Assembly: GCA_026545765.1 (NCBI GenBank)
Contig: CM048842.1
Span: forward strand, 92,841,230 to 92,905,229
DNA: 64,000 nucleotides
Direction: 5' to 3'
DNA from: Plantago major
Lineage: Eukaryota; Streptophyta; Magnoliopsida; Lamiales; Plantaginaceae
This document shows positions 1 through 12,577 of this stretch, in pieces (positions within the stretch are counted from its first letter, which is position 1; each line of letters begins with the position of its first letter). Both the position numbers and the translations under genes were made by a program. The notes beneath the pieces were generated by a model that saw nothing but the letters and a program-made list of their open reading frames with translations, had not been told where the DNA came from and did not search any database.

Positions 1-1154
1 ATTCTCATTCTGGGTTGTAGGGGACTGTTGAGTATCATCAACTTGTGTTATTTCAATATCATGTCAGTGTATTGACTACACTCTTCAATCAATACACGGA
101 ACTGCTCTTTCTCCGATACAGTAGGCTTCAGAAATGGCACAAACTCCTACAAGCAGAACAGTGACAGAATTAAATATAAGATGGTCTTCTAGATAGACAA
201 AGGTAGCATAGTGTTATTATAACAAGACTATTGTTTATAACCCTCCAGAATTTCAAGGTAAGGACTAAGGCCAATACTTTGCAATCCTTTTCTCTAGAAT
301 TAAATATCAAGTTCAAATGTACATAAAACAAAAGAAAAAAATAAACTAAATAACCAAACTTACAGCCTCTACACAGAGCTGGTCAACCCCGTCACCATCA
401 ACTTGCGGTGAAGCTGGTTCAAATCCCAACACAGATATCGCGAGAAGCACCCTTCATCAAGTGTTATTGGTTTTATGTGCTCACACAACCAATACTACAA
501 AAACCATGCATACAATTCAAGTAAGATACAATACTACATGAAATGTACAAAACCGAGATATTATTAAAGTAAGAGTATATGAATATACCGGAAGAAGCAT
601 GGCACACCCGGCTAGCTTCATTTTTTCTGTTGCCACCAATTGTTTGACCAACACATCAATTATGAGTGACGACCAGTCAAAACTGCACATCTCCTCAAAC
701 TCCTCAACAAAACTAAGTACTGACCATGACAGTGTGGTGCTTGTGGAAGGCAGGAAAAGTGACGAGGGGAGGTAGCAATGTACTAGTCGAGCAACATCTT
801 GCCCATGTGCCTTGTCGTCCATCCCAACTACACGATTCAGCCTTTAATATAGGAACGCCTTCTTCAATTGTTGGCAACTTTTAATCCCTTTATCTTTCAG
901 ACAATCCTTGAAGCATCGCATCATCCAAGGTGTCACGTCAAAGTCCCTAGTGACATTGACAGCAACGCTGCCATCCCTAAACCCGAATATCAGCACGACG
1001 TCCCTCTTGTCCAACTTTGCTACTCTGCCTCCAATATTAAACCCAGCTACATCTGTGTCGAACACTTTTACTATAGAACGGATGTCCTCTTCATTCTTCT
1101 TAACCCTCTCATGCAGAATGGACTCATCCGTTTCTACACTACAAAAAAGGGGGG

Positions 1155-1480
1155 GGGGGGGGCTTTAGCGACTGATTTATCTGTCGCTAAAGCCCACCTG
1201 ATTCGTCGCTAATCCCTTAGAGACGGATCGGGCGACGGATGAGACGCCTGTCTTAAAAATGGGCGCCTCTAACGAATTAGGGACGGATAAGGAATCCGTC
1301 CCTAATTCGCGACAGATTGGCGACAGATAAATCTGTTGATCTTCCGTCGCGATTTAGGGACGGATTACTATCCGTCCCTAATTTTCGGTGGGGATTTAGT
1401 GACAGATACGTATTACGTCGCTAAATTTGGGGGGGGGGGGGGGTTAGCGACGGATACTCTATCCGTGAGGCTGATGTGGT
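1155..1480. repeat. Left subterminal repeat array of the CACTA element
   Basis: About ten copies of a roughly 10-base motif (gcgacggat, gggacggat, tccgtccct, tccgtcgc) occur in both orientations, many as inverted pairs. Two G-homopolymer tracts of about 12 bases lie near 1149 and 1429. In CACTA elements such arrays bind the TNPA-like protein. Confidence 0.8.
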
Positions 1481-2029
1481 GAGGCGAATCTACTGTTGCT
1501 GCATTTAATTTTTTTTTCTATTCCTATTTCACATTTCACATGTTTCATCGAATATAAACTACGATAATATACCTGAAATAATTAAACTATACTAATTAAC
1601 AAAAAGCATTCAACAAATATAAATTATCCATAACGAAATTAAATATCCATACAAAAGCTAAACTAAGAAGTCAAGTGGCAAAAAATACAAGTTCAAAATG
1701 AAATATCTTGGAGAAGCATAACATAAATGTATCAAGGCTAAGAAGGTGTGTTTTTTCTTCTTGAATTGACAGCTCCTCGAATGTCGATTCGCCTCACCAC
1801 ATCAGCCTGAAATCGTAAAGTGCATACCATAAGTTACAGATGAAAATTAAATGAGGGAACTACAAAAATGGTGACTAACATATCACCCAAGTTCAGTCTC
1901 CCATATAATGGCTAACATACCACTCACAAATAAAGCACAAACAAATAAAGAAGAATGATCATATTATCACAAATAAGATACGAATATATACACTAACCTA
2001 GAGATGATTCCATCTATACTCAAGCATGT

Positions 2030-2425
2030 GGTATGAACTTTCAAATAATCGAAAGTTCAGCATCCTCTCAATGGTCATGTCAAAATCCTCATCATCTTCA
2101 TCATCCAATTCTTTCCCAGCATCGGTTTTAGCCATCTTTGCATCTTCGTCGGCCTTCATTTCTGCCTCCAATGCTCTATCGAAAGCAGAAAAACCTGTCT
2201 ACATGTATGCATATGAGAGTGTACCGCAATTTCTACATGCATAAAAAAACGAGGTTAAAAATCAATTATGCTAAGTCAACTACAAAATACAGTTTACATG
2301 TTAGAAATGGAATCACTGCTACGAAAGACGAAGCATACTTACTCGGCAGAACTATGATACGGCCACTCCGATGAATCTGGTGGAGGAGGCAATGGTGGGG
2401 GAGGTGACGAAGGTGGAGAAGTCAT
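2030..2425 (-). pseudogene. Coding remnant inside the CACTA element
   Basis: On the minus strand an ATG at 2425 opens a proline-rich peptide (PPSSPPPPLPPPPD) ending at a good GTAAGT donor near 2343. A second open block from about 2200 to 2000 encodes an acidic stretch (ELDDEDDEDFD) followed by LNFRLFESSYHMLEYRW. I could not join the two blocks in frame with a canonical splice. This may be what is left of a CACTA accessory protein gene; the family is not recognised. Confidence 0.35.
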
Positions 2426-3104
2426 CCTTGAAGTGTTGAGATTGATGATGTTTTGTTGAAAAAAAAGAGCTATCATTACAATTGCAATTCCAAGTGTATA
2501 ATTACATTCTTAATTATGATACGTTAAGAATTTTATGTTAATACGAAAAAATTACAATTGCTCCAGAGTAGTAATTATTTTTATGTTAATACGAAAAAAT
2601 TATATTAAAATCACCAAAATCACCAAATTGTCTCCAAACACACAATTAAATCTTCCTAATCCTAGTACATATACGAAAATATCAAATTAAATACCCAACA
2701 TACTTACAATCGTCCTAACATTATACTAACAATCCAATTTCACAATAAATATATCAATGTCACATCTCAAAGTTAACACACTACGTAATATAAGCTAAAC
2801 TAGCTAATACATACTTCCCATAAACATACAATTGCTCAAACTAGTTGAAATTAACAAAATTCCCAAATTTTAAAAAGTAAGGGTTTAGCCAAAATACCTT
2901 CGATTACGGGAAAAATAGTCGAAGAAGTATGAAATTGAATGGCCACCCGAGTTCCATGTCCAACGAGCTTCGAAAAGACTCCAAGATTGGCCGGAATGGT
3001 GAAGTATTCGCCGGAAAACAATTTGGCCGGAAAGGGTTCGAAGAGAAGAAGAAAAAGAAAGCAGAAAGAAATGGCGAGGAAGAAGGGCTCTGCCCGATAT
3101 TCTA

Positions 3105-3465
3105 ATTCGAGTTTAGCGACGGATAGGAACATCCGTTGCTGTTTGCAACGGATAATCCTAACCGTCGTTATATAGGATTTTTTAATTTTTTTTTAATTTT
3201 CTTTTTCAGTTTCATTTTTAGTCAATCCTAATTCGCGACGAATTAGTCTATTCGTCCCTAATCCGTCTCGAATTAGGGACGGATAGTTAATCCGTCGCGA
3301 ATTAGCGACAGATTAATAATCCGTCCCTAATTCGGGACGGATTGGTGACGGATTGAGCAAATTGCTCAATCCGTCGCGACTCCATCGCTAACAAGCAGCG
3401 ATTCATCGCTGAATGGCGACGGATATGATACGGCGCCATTTCCGTCGTTAAATCGACATATTCTT
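3105..3465. repeat. Right subterminal repeat array of the CACTA element
   Basis: Dense motifs of the same kind as at the left end (gcgacggat, gggacggat, atccgtcgc, gtccctaat) in both orientations run up to the right terminus. The match with the left array supports a single element bounded at 1137 and 3471. Confidence 0.8.
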
Positions 3466-4599
3466 GTAGTGCTAGTATTGACTTCAAGAGAAACTAGAAC
3501 GGCGTGTGCTTCAGATGTCTCAAGTGTTCTGCTGAGAACTTAAGTTGTTTCAACTCCTTCACCGTGGTCTGTAAGTTGCTGCGGTAGTAGCAATCTTTCT
3601 TCTTGACAATGCATGCAGCTATGCAAGTGAAAGTCTTGAACATAAATCACGGTATAATTAATATTTATTAACTATTTATAACAAGTATACAGAAAACTAA
3701 TTGTTACCAAAACGACCGGCGTTTAGAGGTCTCTTGGCATCATCATCTGTATATAACAAAAGAATCCTGTCAAAAGACATACAAACTAACAAAATAAAAC
3801 CAAGTAGTTGACCAACAAACAGGAACTCATCTACCTGAGTCTGAATCCCATACATCTTTTCGTTTCACAACTACATCAGGTGCATCATGCTGCTTTCTAC
3901 CTGCAATACATATCACGAAATCCATTAGAGTTTACAGCAACACAATATCCATTAGGGTTTGTGCTTTTATCGGTTAAACGATGTCCTTAGTTTACAACAA
4001 CAAACCTCTTTTAGCACCCAAATCCTTTGTCATGAATGCTCTTGCGAACACTCTTTCCCGTGTCTTCTTCATACAAAGACTCTGAACTCTCAGATGAATC
4101 ATCTAATATATTGTAACTATCAGTAATGAATCACAGAGGTCTTTCTATAACATAAACATGTAAGGATAGATAATTACACTGGGAACTGCTTTCACTATAA
4201 CTTTGATCGCTTTCATAACGCTCCTGAGTCTCCTCATCTAAGATAATTATTTAGTCAATCAACCTTACGTATTACTAAAACACGGGTTTCAGTATAATTG
4301 TGTAGCCCTCGAAATAATTGAAATTGAACCACACCCGAATGTGAAGGCGAGTGACAAACCCTGTTGTACTTCCTCCGGTGAGTCATATTTTCCGGCGACG
4401 AACCCCCTGAATCCCTATGTCGTTTCAAGTGTGTATGTGACTTTCGGCGTTTACCACCACCTGTACAAGATAAATCTTAGCAAATTGAAACAATGTAAGT
4501 TGAATTTACACATTGATGATGAGGGTCTATACCGCCATATTCATCTTTACGCCTTGGTCTGCTCCGATTTCTTCCTTCCCTCCGGCGACCCATTGTGAA

Positions 4600-6600
4600 T
4601 GTTAGAGGTGGGCGATTTGTGGATAGCACTCCGATTTCTCTATGTAAAAGCAAGATGTCGATGCTTTACTGATTTGGGGAAATGCTTTACTGATTTGGGG
4701 AAAGAGGAATTGTTTTTGGGGGAAAGTTGGAATGAAAATGGCACAGAAGCCGATATTCACCGTTTCAATTGCAGGTTGCTTAGAAATGGATATAGGGGCA
4801 TTTTAGTCTTTTCCGGGACATTTTTGGTGTGTAAAAGGCCATGGCCTTTTTATGAATCAAAGCCAGCCAAAGTGGACCGGCCCGTGAGTTTCCCATTAGT
4901 TCATCATGAATCATGTCTGGTGATTATGGCCTATGCTAATCCAAATAGCATTTATGTTTAGATATGATGATCAAACTAGTTGTAAGTTGAAACTGAAATG
5001 TTTGTCAATTTGGACATCTAGGTTGGGCTTTTTCCTAGAGTTGTTTGTCGTCCTCAAGTTTGGGCTTGTAAGCTTAAGTTCATTACACCGATCCATTGTC
5101 TTGCAATTATATACTACTCCTATTATCTTAATTACTAGTTTTTAAGTTGACAAATCAATAGTGAATAATGCAATGCCACTTAGTAAACGATATACTACTA
5201 CTATAAGCGATGTATGTATGTGCGGTTAGTGTGATGCATGCAGTAGTTGATGCGGATGGATAATATTGTTTAATTTAGCGAGCGACAAATTAAACAAACA
5301 GACAAATTAACAATTTAAAATCACAATTTGCCAAGTTCAGATTTGTGGCTTAATTCGTGTCATCAACCAACTCGATCTTCTTCTATTATGCGCGCAGGTT
5401 TAAATATTAAAGCACGATGCACATTTTTAATAATTCCTTGCATTTTTCAATGAAAAATCTAAATAAATACTATATGTATTGGGTGGTCTGGCCTGCAAAC
5501 AAGTAATCGGCACCCAAATAATGGTTTACATTTGGTCATTGAGAGGGAATGCTCACCAAATATAAATCCTAGAGTACTTTTATTAAATGTTATAGCCGTT
5601 ACATATTTCAGCCAACATTTAATCGAGATAAATCATTTAGATTGGACTTTCTAGCTAGTTACAAATCTCGACTTGATAAATTACTATTCCCCCATCATAT
5701 TATACTATCTCCTGATACATTAGTGTGTTGCGCAGTACAACGTTTAATGCATATATCGTGAAAATGAAAAATGAAACGACGCTTTTAAGTATGATGTGAT
5801 TATTTAATATTGCTAAAAGATTCTTTTAAAAATCTATCTATATATTTTAAAACCTGCCTGCAAGAATGATCATTATAAATTATGACATTGCCTTTAGTAA
5901 TTTGAAAATTTTCCGGTGTTTGTGATTGATGATTTATATATATCTTTTGTTGGAGCTATGATTAGATTACATAATTTAGCAAGACAAAGGCAAAGAAACC
6001 GGAAAAGGTTTAAAAGAAGAATAAAGAAAAAGAGAAAGAGACGCTAGCTAGCTTAATGAAAGGGGCAGAAGATCAAATTATAGAAACATCTAGCACAACG
6101 ATGTGTATATAGTATCAGCTATAAACATATTTATGGACTACTTTGTTCGTCTAACAACGTAATTAATCAGGATTAGCAGACTTGTAATTAATTCCTTCAA
6201 ACAATGCTCTTTAGCTTATCCTGTAACATGAGCAGGCCACAGAAACGTACGATTCTTTGATACCGTGCACGAAAGTGTACATTTTATTCTTGTGACTTTT
6301 TCTTGAAACTAAACTTATCATTCGTTCAATCATTTATGATAAATGGTATCATGAGACTCCTAGTACATACATATCTTTGTCTTCTACATAGTAGTACATG
6401 CTATTGTGGGGCCGGGGATATACCACACATTAATACGCGTTTAAAATATGCATTAGAAATTAAATAGAACTAGCTCCTAAAATGCGAGTTTGGCATTTAA
6501 CAACTTGCATAGTTTGTTATTGTGAAATCAGTTTCTACTTTTAAATTTCAAATTCATTAATAGGTTGGCAAATTTCAAACCCAATAATAAAGGGACAATT
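4600..6600. other. Gene-free stretch
   Basis: No ORF here has family resemblance or codon structure. A 21-base phrase (tgctttactgatttggggaaa) is tandemly duplicated near 4662-4703. From 5000 onward it is AT-rich intergenic DNA. The ORF from 4599 lies in the upstream flank of the broken minus-strand gene and has no supporting feature. Confidence 0.5.
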
Positions 6601-6751
6601 ATTGCCTAGACCAAGTCTATCATTAACTCATAAACCATGTGGTGAGAAATGAACATTTAAGTGTAGGACATGCACATTAAATAAGTGATATGGATCAACC
6701 TCCACCATATGGTCTACGAATTAATTGATAGACCTGGTCTAGGCACACAAT
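6601..6751. mobile_element. Hairpin MITE
   Basis: The left arm (attgcctagaccaagtctatc) is mirrored by a right arm (gatagacctggtctaggcac) about 110 bases later. Pairing continues inward through accatgtggtg and ccaccatatggt, so almost the whole 150 bases can fold. It has no coding capacity. The family is not assigned and target duplications are not clear. Confidence 0.55.
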
Positions 6752-7187
6752 TCAACCGTGTTAGGAGTCATTATTCCCAAATTGGTGTGAATGAAAAGAA
6801 GTGTTTTTAGGTAAGAGAATAATACTATATGGACATAAATAGATCATTGACAATGTTATGTACATGTGTGTAATTTCCGTGTAAGAAAAAGATGGTGGAA
6901 AAAGACGCACACCAAATTAATAATTTATAATGAGCTAGTTTAAAAAAAAAATAATTATAATGAGCTAGTTAACATCGTGGACTATGAATTGTGCTCCGAT
7001 TGGGTAACACCATTTGTCACTTTCATTTCATCCATCCCCATTCCCCACTTCTTTTCTTTCTCCCATCTATTATATATATTCTAGGTATAATGGTATATAC
7101 TTTCAAAAGAATATATGATAATTCTAATGATCGGACCATCAATCGATTAAAGTCTGACCATTTGAACTTATGTAATTACTTCTGGAG
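6752..7187. other. Gene-free AT-rich stretch
   Basis: A short direct repeat (ataatgagctagtt) occurs near 6928 and 6956, separated by an A-tract. Nothing else is recognised. Confidence 0.4.
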
Positions 7188-7362
7188 TGTTCCCCGAGAT
7201 GATATATTTGTCCTACCGTACCAAAACATGTACCTTTCCACGCACTCTTCCTCACTCGTGCGCCGCACTATAAATTTTCCAGATGTCAACACTCATAAGA
7301 TTGCTCCGGATTAAATACGCATGACTTTAAAGTTCTTATGAACAAATTACCGAAAAAAAAGG
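7188..7362 (-). repeat. 5S rRNA-derived repeat, copy 1 (Cassandra/TRIM-like)
   Basis: The stretch ataagattgctcc followed by acgcatgactttaaagttcttatg is the degraded complement of the 5S rRNA region that reads AGAACT..AGTTAAGCGTGCTT. The same arrangement recurs at 25688-25968 and 37929-38070. It is too diverged to be a functional 5S gene. Cassandra-type TRIM retroelements carry 5S sequence in their LTRs, which is the likely source, but LTR ends were not defined. Confidence 0.5.
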
Positions 7363-7794
7363 TACACATTAGTGATGTTTACAATCCCTTTACATTATTT
7401 GAAACTTGTTAATATAGTGTCAATCTTTTACACGATACAAATATTATATATTCGGTACTGCACTCTTATAATTGCGTATGACTAATTTCAGGTGATGCAC
7501 GGGCCAAAAATGAAATTGAGATGATGATTTTGAAATTTTCGATATGAAATATACAAGTTTCAAAACTTGTAAGATTATTGACAAGTCGTTGATATGTAGT
7601 ACTACTATTTAATAATTCCAACACATTGTGCAATAAGTGAAAATAAATGAGTAGCACCTGGTAGTAATTTTGGAAAGTAGAATACCGTATATGCAATTAA
7701 TTGCCTTGATTTTCAGTTTCCACTCCACGTTGTTTAAAAGGGCGAGAATAAACACATACTAATTTTTTAACTTTTAAAAAATACTAAAAACAAG

Positions 7795-8518
7795 TAAGCT
7801 AGTCGACTCTCACTCACTGAACAAAACACCTCCACTTTTCTCTCTCTCTCTCTCTCATTCAATCTTTCTTCTTCTTCTTCCTCCTCAAAACTCAACAGGT
7901 ACGCCAATGAATATCTCATATCCTCTTCTTTTCTTCTTTCGTTTTGCATAATTGGGATTATAGTATAGTTCCATCCATAAAAAAAAAAGGTTTTGATTCT
8001 TTTCGTTTCAATTCATTAAACAAGTGTATAAAATAAAATTCAACATTTCCGATTCCTATTCTGAGTTTCTTGGTTTCAATACTGGCCTGCTGCTGCTGCC
8101 TTGCATGTTTGTTTAGCTGCCTGCAATTGTAAGTCTTCTCTTTCTTTTCAAATTCCAATCCCCCCTTTGCTTTCTCTCAGCTCAGGGGTTTCTAATCTCT
8201 TCTGCTTGTACCTAGCTTCACCTTCAAGCTGTCTGTCCGACTTTCCAAGATGCCTTTTTTCTTTTATGCTTTTCATCCACTAGTAACTTTTTTTGCATTG
8301 ATTCTTTTTAACTACCTGAGGTCATATACTGTTAAAGTTGTATGCTGATTAGATGTGTATTGCCTAATTTCTTTCTGTCTATAGAATAATAACCTCGATA
8401 AATTGAGTTGGGATTTTCTTGACTTTTCATCAGAGGATGGATTCTCTTATGAAAGGAGCTTTGAGGCTGTGATGAGGAGTAATTCAGGGTTTGTTTAGGG
8501 GGCGGGGCGGCCGGAGAA
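7795..8518 (+). promoter_or_regulatory. 5' leader of the Raf-like kinase gene, with probable leader intron
   Basis: A CT-repeat pyrimidine patch (7836-7858) and a CTT/CCT run mark the probable transcription start region. A donor (caacag/gtacgcc, near 7898) and an acceptor (tgtctatag, near 8384) suggest a leader intron of about 490 bases. A short upstream ATG-stop reading occurs before the main ATG at 8519. The boundary is inferred. Confidence 0.45.
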
Positions 8519-11500
8519 ATGAGTTCTGGTGGTAGTAAGGGCAGAAGAAGAAAGGAGCAACGCGATTGCGATCATAATAATAATAAGTCCTCTAGAAGAT
8601 CTGTTGATGGACTTTCTTCAGGATCAAGTGTCGCCTCTGTCGATTCCTGCATTGATGAGAGGGTGCTTGTTGACCCAAAGTCCATCTTTATTGGCTCCAA
8701 AATTGGTGAGGGAGCTCATGGCAAGGTTTATCAGGGAAGGTCTGGAACTGCTTGCCCTTTGTCTCTTGTCTTCTTATCTTGTTCTTCTATTCCTGACTTC
8801 GTTTATGTCATATACGTTGTGGTAATTCTTGAGGCATCACTAGTCTTTGCATTTCCATGGAAGTTGTTGGATCAGTCACATGATATTAATTAAGTGCCTG
8901 TTTGTAAAAACTTCAACTTATTGTGATACGATTAAATGAAGTTTTTATGTGATCGGGTGGGTGGAAATGGTGTTAAGACACAGCACAAACAGAATAAGTT
9001 GTTACTCTGGAGAATAAGCAAGGTAGGTAGAATTAGCTTTAGAGCTGATTGGATCAGATTACTTTAAGTTATCAGAAGCTATAGTTGCAAACAGGATTTT
9101 CAGTTATTCTGCTTCAAAAAAGCTCTAATCCGTTTGCAATAATAATTTGCCAGCTCTCTTTGATAACCAATGTAACAGTAAGTTACTATACAAGGGTGTC
9201 CATGTTGAATTAGAAATATATATGATGCTGATCGAATCATGAATTGGTGCATTGTTTGTTAGTTTCCTTGTTTGTTTCGTTCGATTCTGCAATTGTGTTT
9301 TGAACGGTGATGCAACATATTTACAGGTACGCTGACAGAATTGTCGCCATCAAAGTTCTCAACTGTGGTAATACATCAGAAGAGAGAAGTGTCCTTGAGA
9401 GTCGTTTTGTTCGAGAAGTGGCAATGATGTCAAAAGTAAAGCATGATAATCTTGTCAAAGTGAGAATTTTTTTATAGAAGCATTTTATTCCTTTGTCCAT
9501 ATCAGCGTTATAAGTACTATTGTTTGGAAAAGCTTCAGTACCATTTCTAATTTTCTACCTTTTTAATCTTGTTTCACTCTGTCACGCCACTTTTCTTCGC
9601 AGTTCATTGGAGCTTGTAAAGATCCTCTAATGGTAATAGTGACAGAGTTGTTGCCTGGAATGTCACTTCGGAAATATCTTGGTAGCATACGTCCAAAGCA
9701 GTTGGATCTGCATGTGGCATTAAACTTTGCTCTTGATATTGCTCGAGCGATGGAGTGTTTACATGCAAATGGGATAATTCATAGAGATTTAAAACCTGGT
9801 AATTCTATGGCGCTCCGAACTGTATGGAAATCGAAATCCCTTTTCATTTTACCTCTGCTACGTTTTCTTGTTTCAAGTTGCCTCTTGCCATCCCCTTTTC
9901 ATTGTCAGAGTTCTTAATGATATGATTCTAGTTCTTATGATCCTTTCCCTTTCTTCTATCAAAAGACAACAAACCATGCTAAATAAATTTATGTTTATCA
10001 TTTAGGTTTTGCAAGTGTGACACCATAAGGTAGTAGTAAAATGTAAAAAAGAAAAAAAATAAATAAAAGATGCTGTGGTTAGAAAGTAACCATAGAAGTG
10101 CGTCTTAGCTATTTATTTTTTTTGCTAGTGCTTGCCATTTTCCACATGCTTTGCGCGACTTCATTTAGTTGGCTTATTGCTGTGTAACTTCAGGTTTATG
10201 TGGATAATAATCCTAACTGCATGTTTGCATTTCATTTCCATCTTCTCTGTACCGTTAACTTATTTGAGCTGAGACAAATCTTTCTTAACCTCTTTGATAC
10301 AGACAATTTGCTTCTTACGGAAAATCACACGTCTGTCAAGCTCGCAGATTTTGGTCTTGCCAGAGAAGAATCTGTCACTGAAATGATGACTGCGGAGACT
10401 GGGACCTACCGCTGGATGGCGCCTGAGGTTAGCATTTTCTTTTTAGCTTGTCAATGATTAAATTTCTGCCACTTTTACAATTGACGAAAATTTTGATTCT
10501 ATCTGTTGTATGACTTCTTTCTATTTTTTGTCATTATCTTAGTCATTAATTCCATGTCAAACAGAATAGAAGTTGTGCTATATTATATCAGTATAATGCT
10601 AATTTTATCCTGAATGTAATGAGAAAGGTCATGGATTTATGTGAATCCTAAGTCCTAACTGCATGTTTACACTTTATTTCTAACTTCACTGTGAGTTAAA
10701 AGAAAGTTGGAATTATATGAAACTGGGTTGTACTCAACTGCGCTCATCCTCTTAGATGGCTTAGTTTGAATCTACAGGCTTTCTGGACCGATTTGTTTCC
10801 TATATCTTGAAGTAGTAATATACCCAATAATTGTCACTTTCAGCGATATTTGTGATCCTTATATTAACCAGAATTGGGTTCGTATGCTACTTAAAATTTA
10901 TTTTTTCTTGTCGTTGTTTGTTTTATGCTAACATTCCAGAATCATGGGTGCAACTCTGTCTCTGCAGCTGTATAGTACTGTGACACTTCGCCAGGGAGAG
11001 AAGAAGCACTATAATAACAAAGTTGATGTGTATAGTTTTGGGATTGTCCTCTGGGAACTAGTGACGAATCGTATGCCATTTGAGGGAATGTCAAATTTGC
11101 AGGCTGCTTATGCTGCTGCTTTTAAGGTACTCAACTTATGTTAGGAACTGAGAATTTTAATTAGTGTTAACTTAGTAAAGTTTGCAAGTAGTTTAAACTG
11201 TGAAATATGTTCGTGTTCCCTATTTAGAGGGTATGACAGACAAAAATTGTGATTTGTGAATGCAGCAAGAGAGACCTGTTATTCCAGAAGCTACACCACC
11301 TGATCTTGCTTTCATAATACAATCATGCTGGGTTGAAGATTCTAATATGAGACCCAGCTTCAGCCAGATAATTCGGATGGTGAACGAGTTTCTGTTGGTC
11401 CACGGACTACCGTCACCATCTGTGCCAGAAAACACAAAATCCACGGAGGCTGAAATGAGAAACAACGGTACGATTATTGAGTTTGGTCGAACTAAAAAGA

Positions 11501-11565
11501 AATTTGCGTTCCTGAGGCAACTATTTGCGACAAAGAAGGCCATAAACTTGCAGGGACAAGATTGA
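8519..11565 (+). CDS. Raf-like (group C MAPKKK) serine/threonine/tyrosine protein kinase, At5g01850/ATN1-like
   Basis: Six exons join in phase: 8519-8739, 9327-9459, 9603-9798, 10303-10427, 10968-11126 and 11266-11565, giving 377 residues. Residues 1-50 form a charged, Ser-rich N-terminus. The kinase domain then has the glycine loop GEGAHG (63-68), VAIK lysine (K83), HRD (178-180), DFG (199-201) and MAPE ending at 225, so all catalytic residues are intact. The block [13 protein letters not shown] and the C-terminal motif [13 protein letters not shown] are typical of the ATN1/At5g01850 branch of Raf-like kinases. These are soluble dual-specificity-type kinases of uncertain substrate. All introns use GT-AG. 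No receptor or ACT domain is present. Family identification is firm; the exact orthologue is an inference. Confidence 0.93.
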
Positions 11566-12577
11566 TAAGGTTTTCTCCCATGTCCTTGTCTTAGCTGTAA
11601 AGTCAGAGAATAGGTTTGATGTTTCAGATGAAGTGTAGTTAGCCTTTTTTTACATCTGATGTCAGTTAGGAGAGATTGGTTTTTTAGTTGAAAGGAAGAA
11701 AAAAAGAAAGAAAAAGGTGGTAGTGAAACTGAAAAGCTCACCTTTGATTTAGTTGGAAGTGATGATAAAAGGAAGCAATTAGTTGGATGTGATGTACTTA
11801 ACTTGTTCATACCATGTTCAAATTGATGTATGTAGTCTCATCTTGCTCTATTTAAGAAACACTCTGGTTTTGAGACGTTGAGCAACTTATTAAAATGCTT
11901 CTTTACATTGCCTTTCTATGGGTTTCTCTGCTGTCGCGTGATGTAGTGAATGCAGTCTTGAGTGTGTTATGCGATGTAATATCTACATATGGTATAATCA
12001 CAGACAACATTTAAAGCGTCGGGATGCACACAAGACGCAGTAGACAAAACGCTTTCTATGGCTGTCATTTTTTCTTTCTTTATTCAATTCAACTATTTAT
12101 GCATGCATTCCTGATTCATTCTCTTCCAAGTAAGCAAGTGAGATGTGATGTAGTAAGGCTCTGAATTGTAGTATAAAATATAACTAAGCAGAACTGAACG
12201 GAACTGAACTGAACTGAATGAATTTTCAGTTGAAGAGAACAGAGCCTAAGTAGTACAAGACCCGATTTGGTGGCCGGAAGGGAACCCACCCCAAAATATA
12301 CAGAGTAGGCCTCAATTGAAGCTTGGCTATAAATAAGTCCCCCATAACAAAACTACCAGAAAGGGAAAAAACTTAAGTATTGTTATTATACCAATCAATT
12401 TAATTTAATTATGCTATATTCTCTTATTTACACGACTTTCCCTTTAATTCTGGGAAAGCTATGCAGCACGTCAAAATTTTGTGTGGGCTACAACTTGGTC
12501 TCGTAATAATATAATGTTGTATGCATTAATGTCACACAAATTAAAGATATGGATAGGGTATGGATCAGCAAATTTTT
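11566..12577. other. 3' flank of the kinase gene
   Basis: This holds the 3' UTR (probably to about 11,850) and then AT-rich intergenic DNA. A short GAACT/GAACG tandem run (ctgaactgaactgaa) lies near 12,190-12,220. No ORF is supported. The minus-strand ORF over 11,220-11,810 is a shadow of the last kinase exon. Confidence 0.5.

Larger units (their letters stand above)
1137..3471. mobile_element. Non-autonomous CACTA (En/Spm, CMC) transposon
   Basis: The left end begins CACTACAAAAAA at 1137 and the right end finishes TTCTTGTAGTG at 3471, its reverse complement apart from a base or two. The 3-bp CTA at 1134-1136 is repeated at 3472-3474, which is the target duplication length of CACTA elements. 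Both subterminal zones are packed with short motifs of the type agcgacggat / attagggacgga in both orientations, as expected for transposase-binding subterminal repeats. At 2335 bp, with only short coding remnants inside, it lacks room for TNPA/TNPD-type transposase genes, so it should depend on another copy. Clean ends and TSD suggest a fairly recent insertion. Confidence 0.92.
1..4593 (-). pseudogene. Decayed DUF1985 / plant-mobile-domain type gene split by a CACTA element
   Basis: Read on the minus strand, coding sequence starts with an ATG at 4593 (basic residues, MGRRREGRNR) and continues through short exon-like blocks near 4470-4320, 4240-4180, 4110-4010, 3905-3835, 3750-3720 and 3640-3472. 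It resumes at 1136 and runs to about 590, then 500-390 and 165-60. The downstream blocks have a run typical of transposon-associated plant proteins: VVLIFGFRDG, then an S-L-FLP-ST-L-WSVL-FVEE-E stretch, then WLCEHIKPI. At the CACTA target site, removing the element and one CTA copy joins the frame exactly. In-frame stops are present near 3500 (TAG), 845 (TAA) and 395 (TAG), so it is probably dead. The gene runs off the left edge. Family assignment is from remembered resemblance and is tentative; the broken minus-strand ORF itself is clear. Confidence 0.6.

Noticed and set aside
868..1212. Plus-strand ORFs over the left CACTA end
   Set aside because: They are antisense to the minus-strand pseudogene and run into the G-tract and subterminal repeats of the transposon.
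11220..11810. 196-codon minus-strand ORF
   Set aside because: It is antisense to the last exon of the Raf-like kinase, whose plus-strand frame is clearly conserved.
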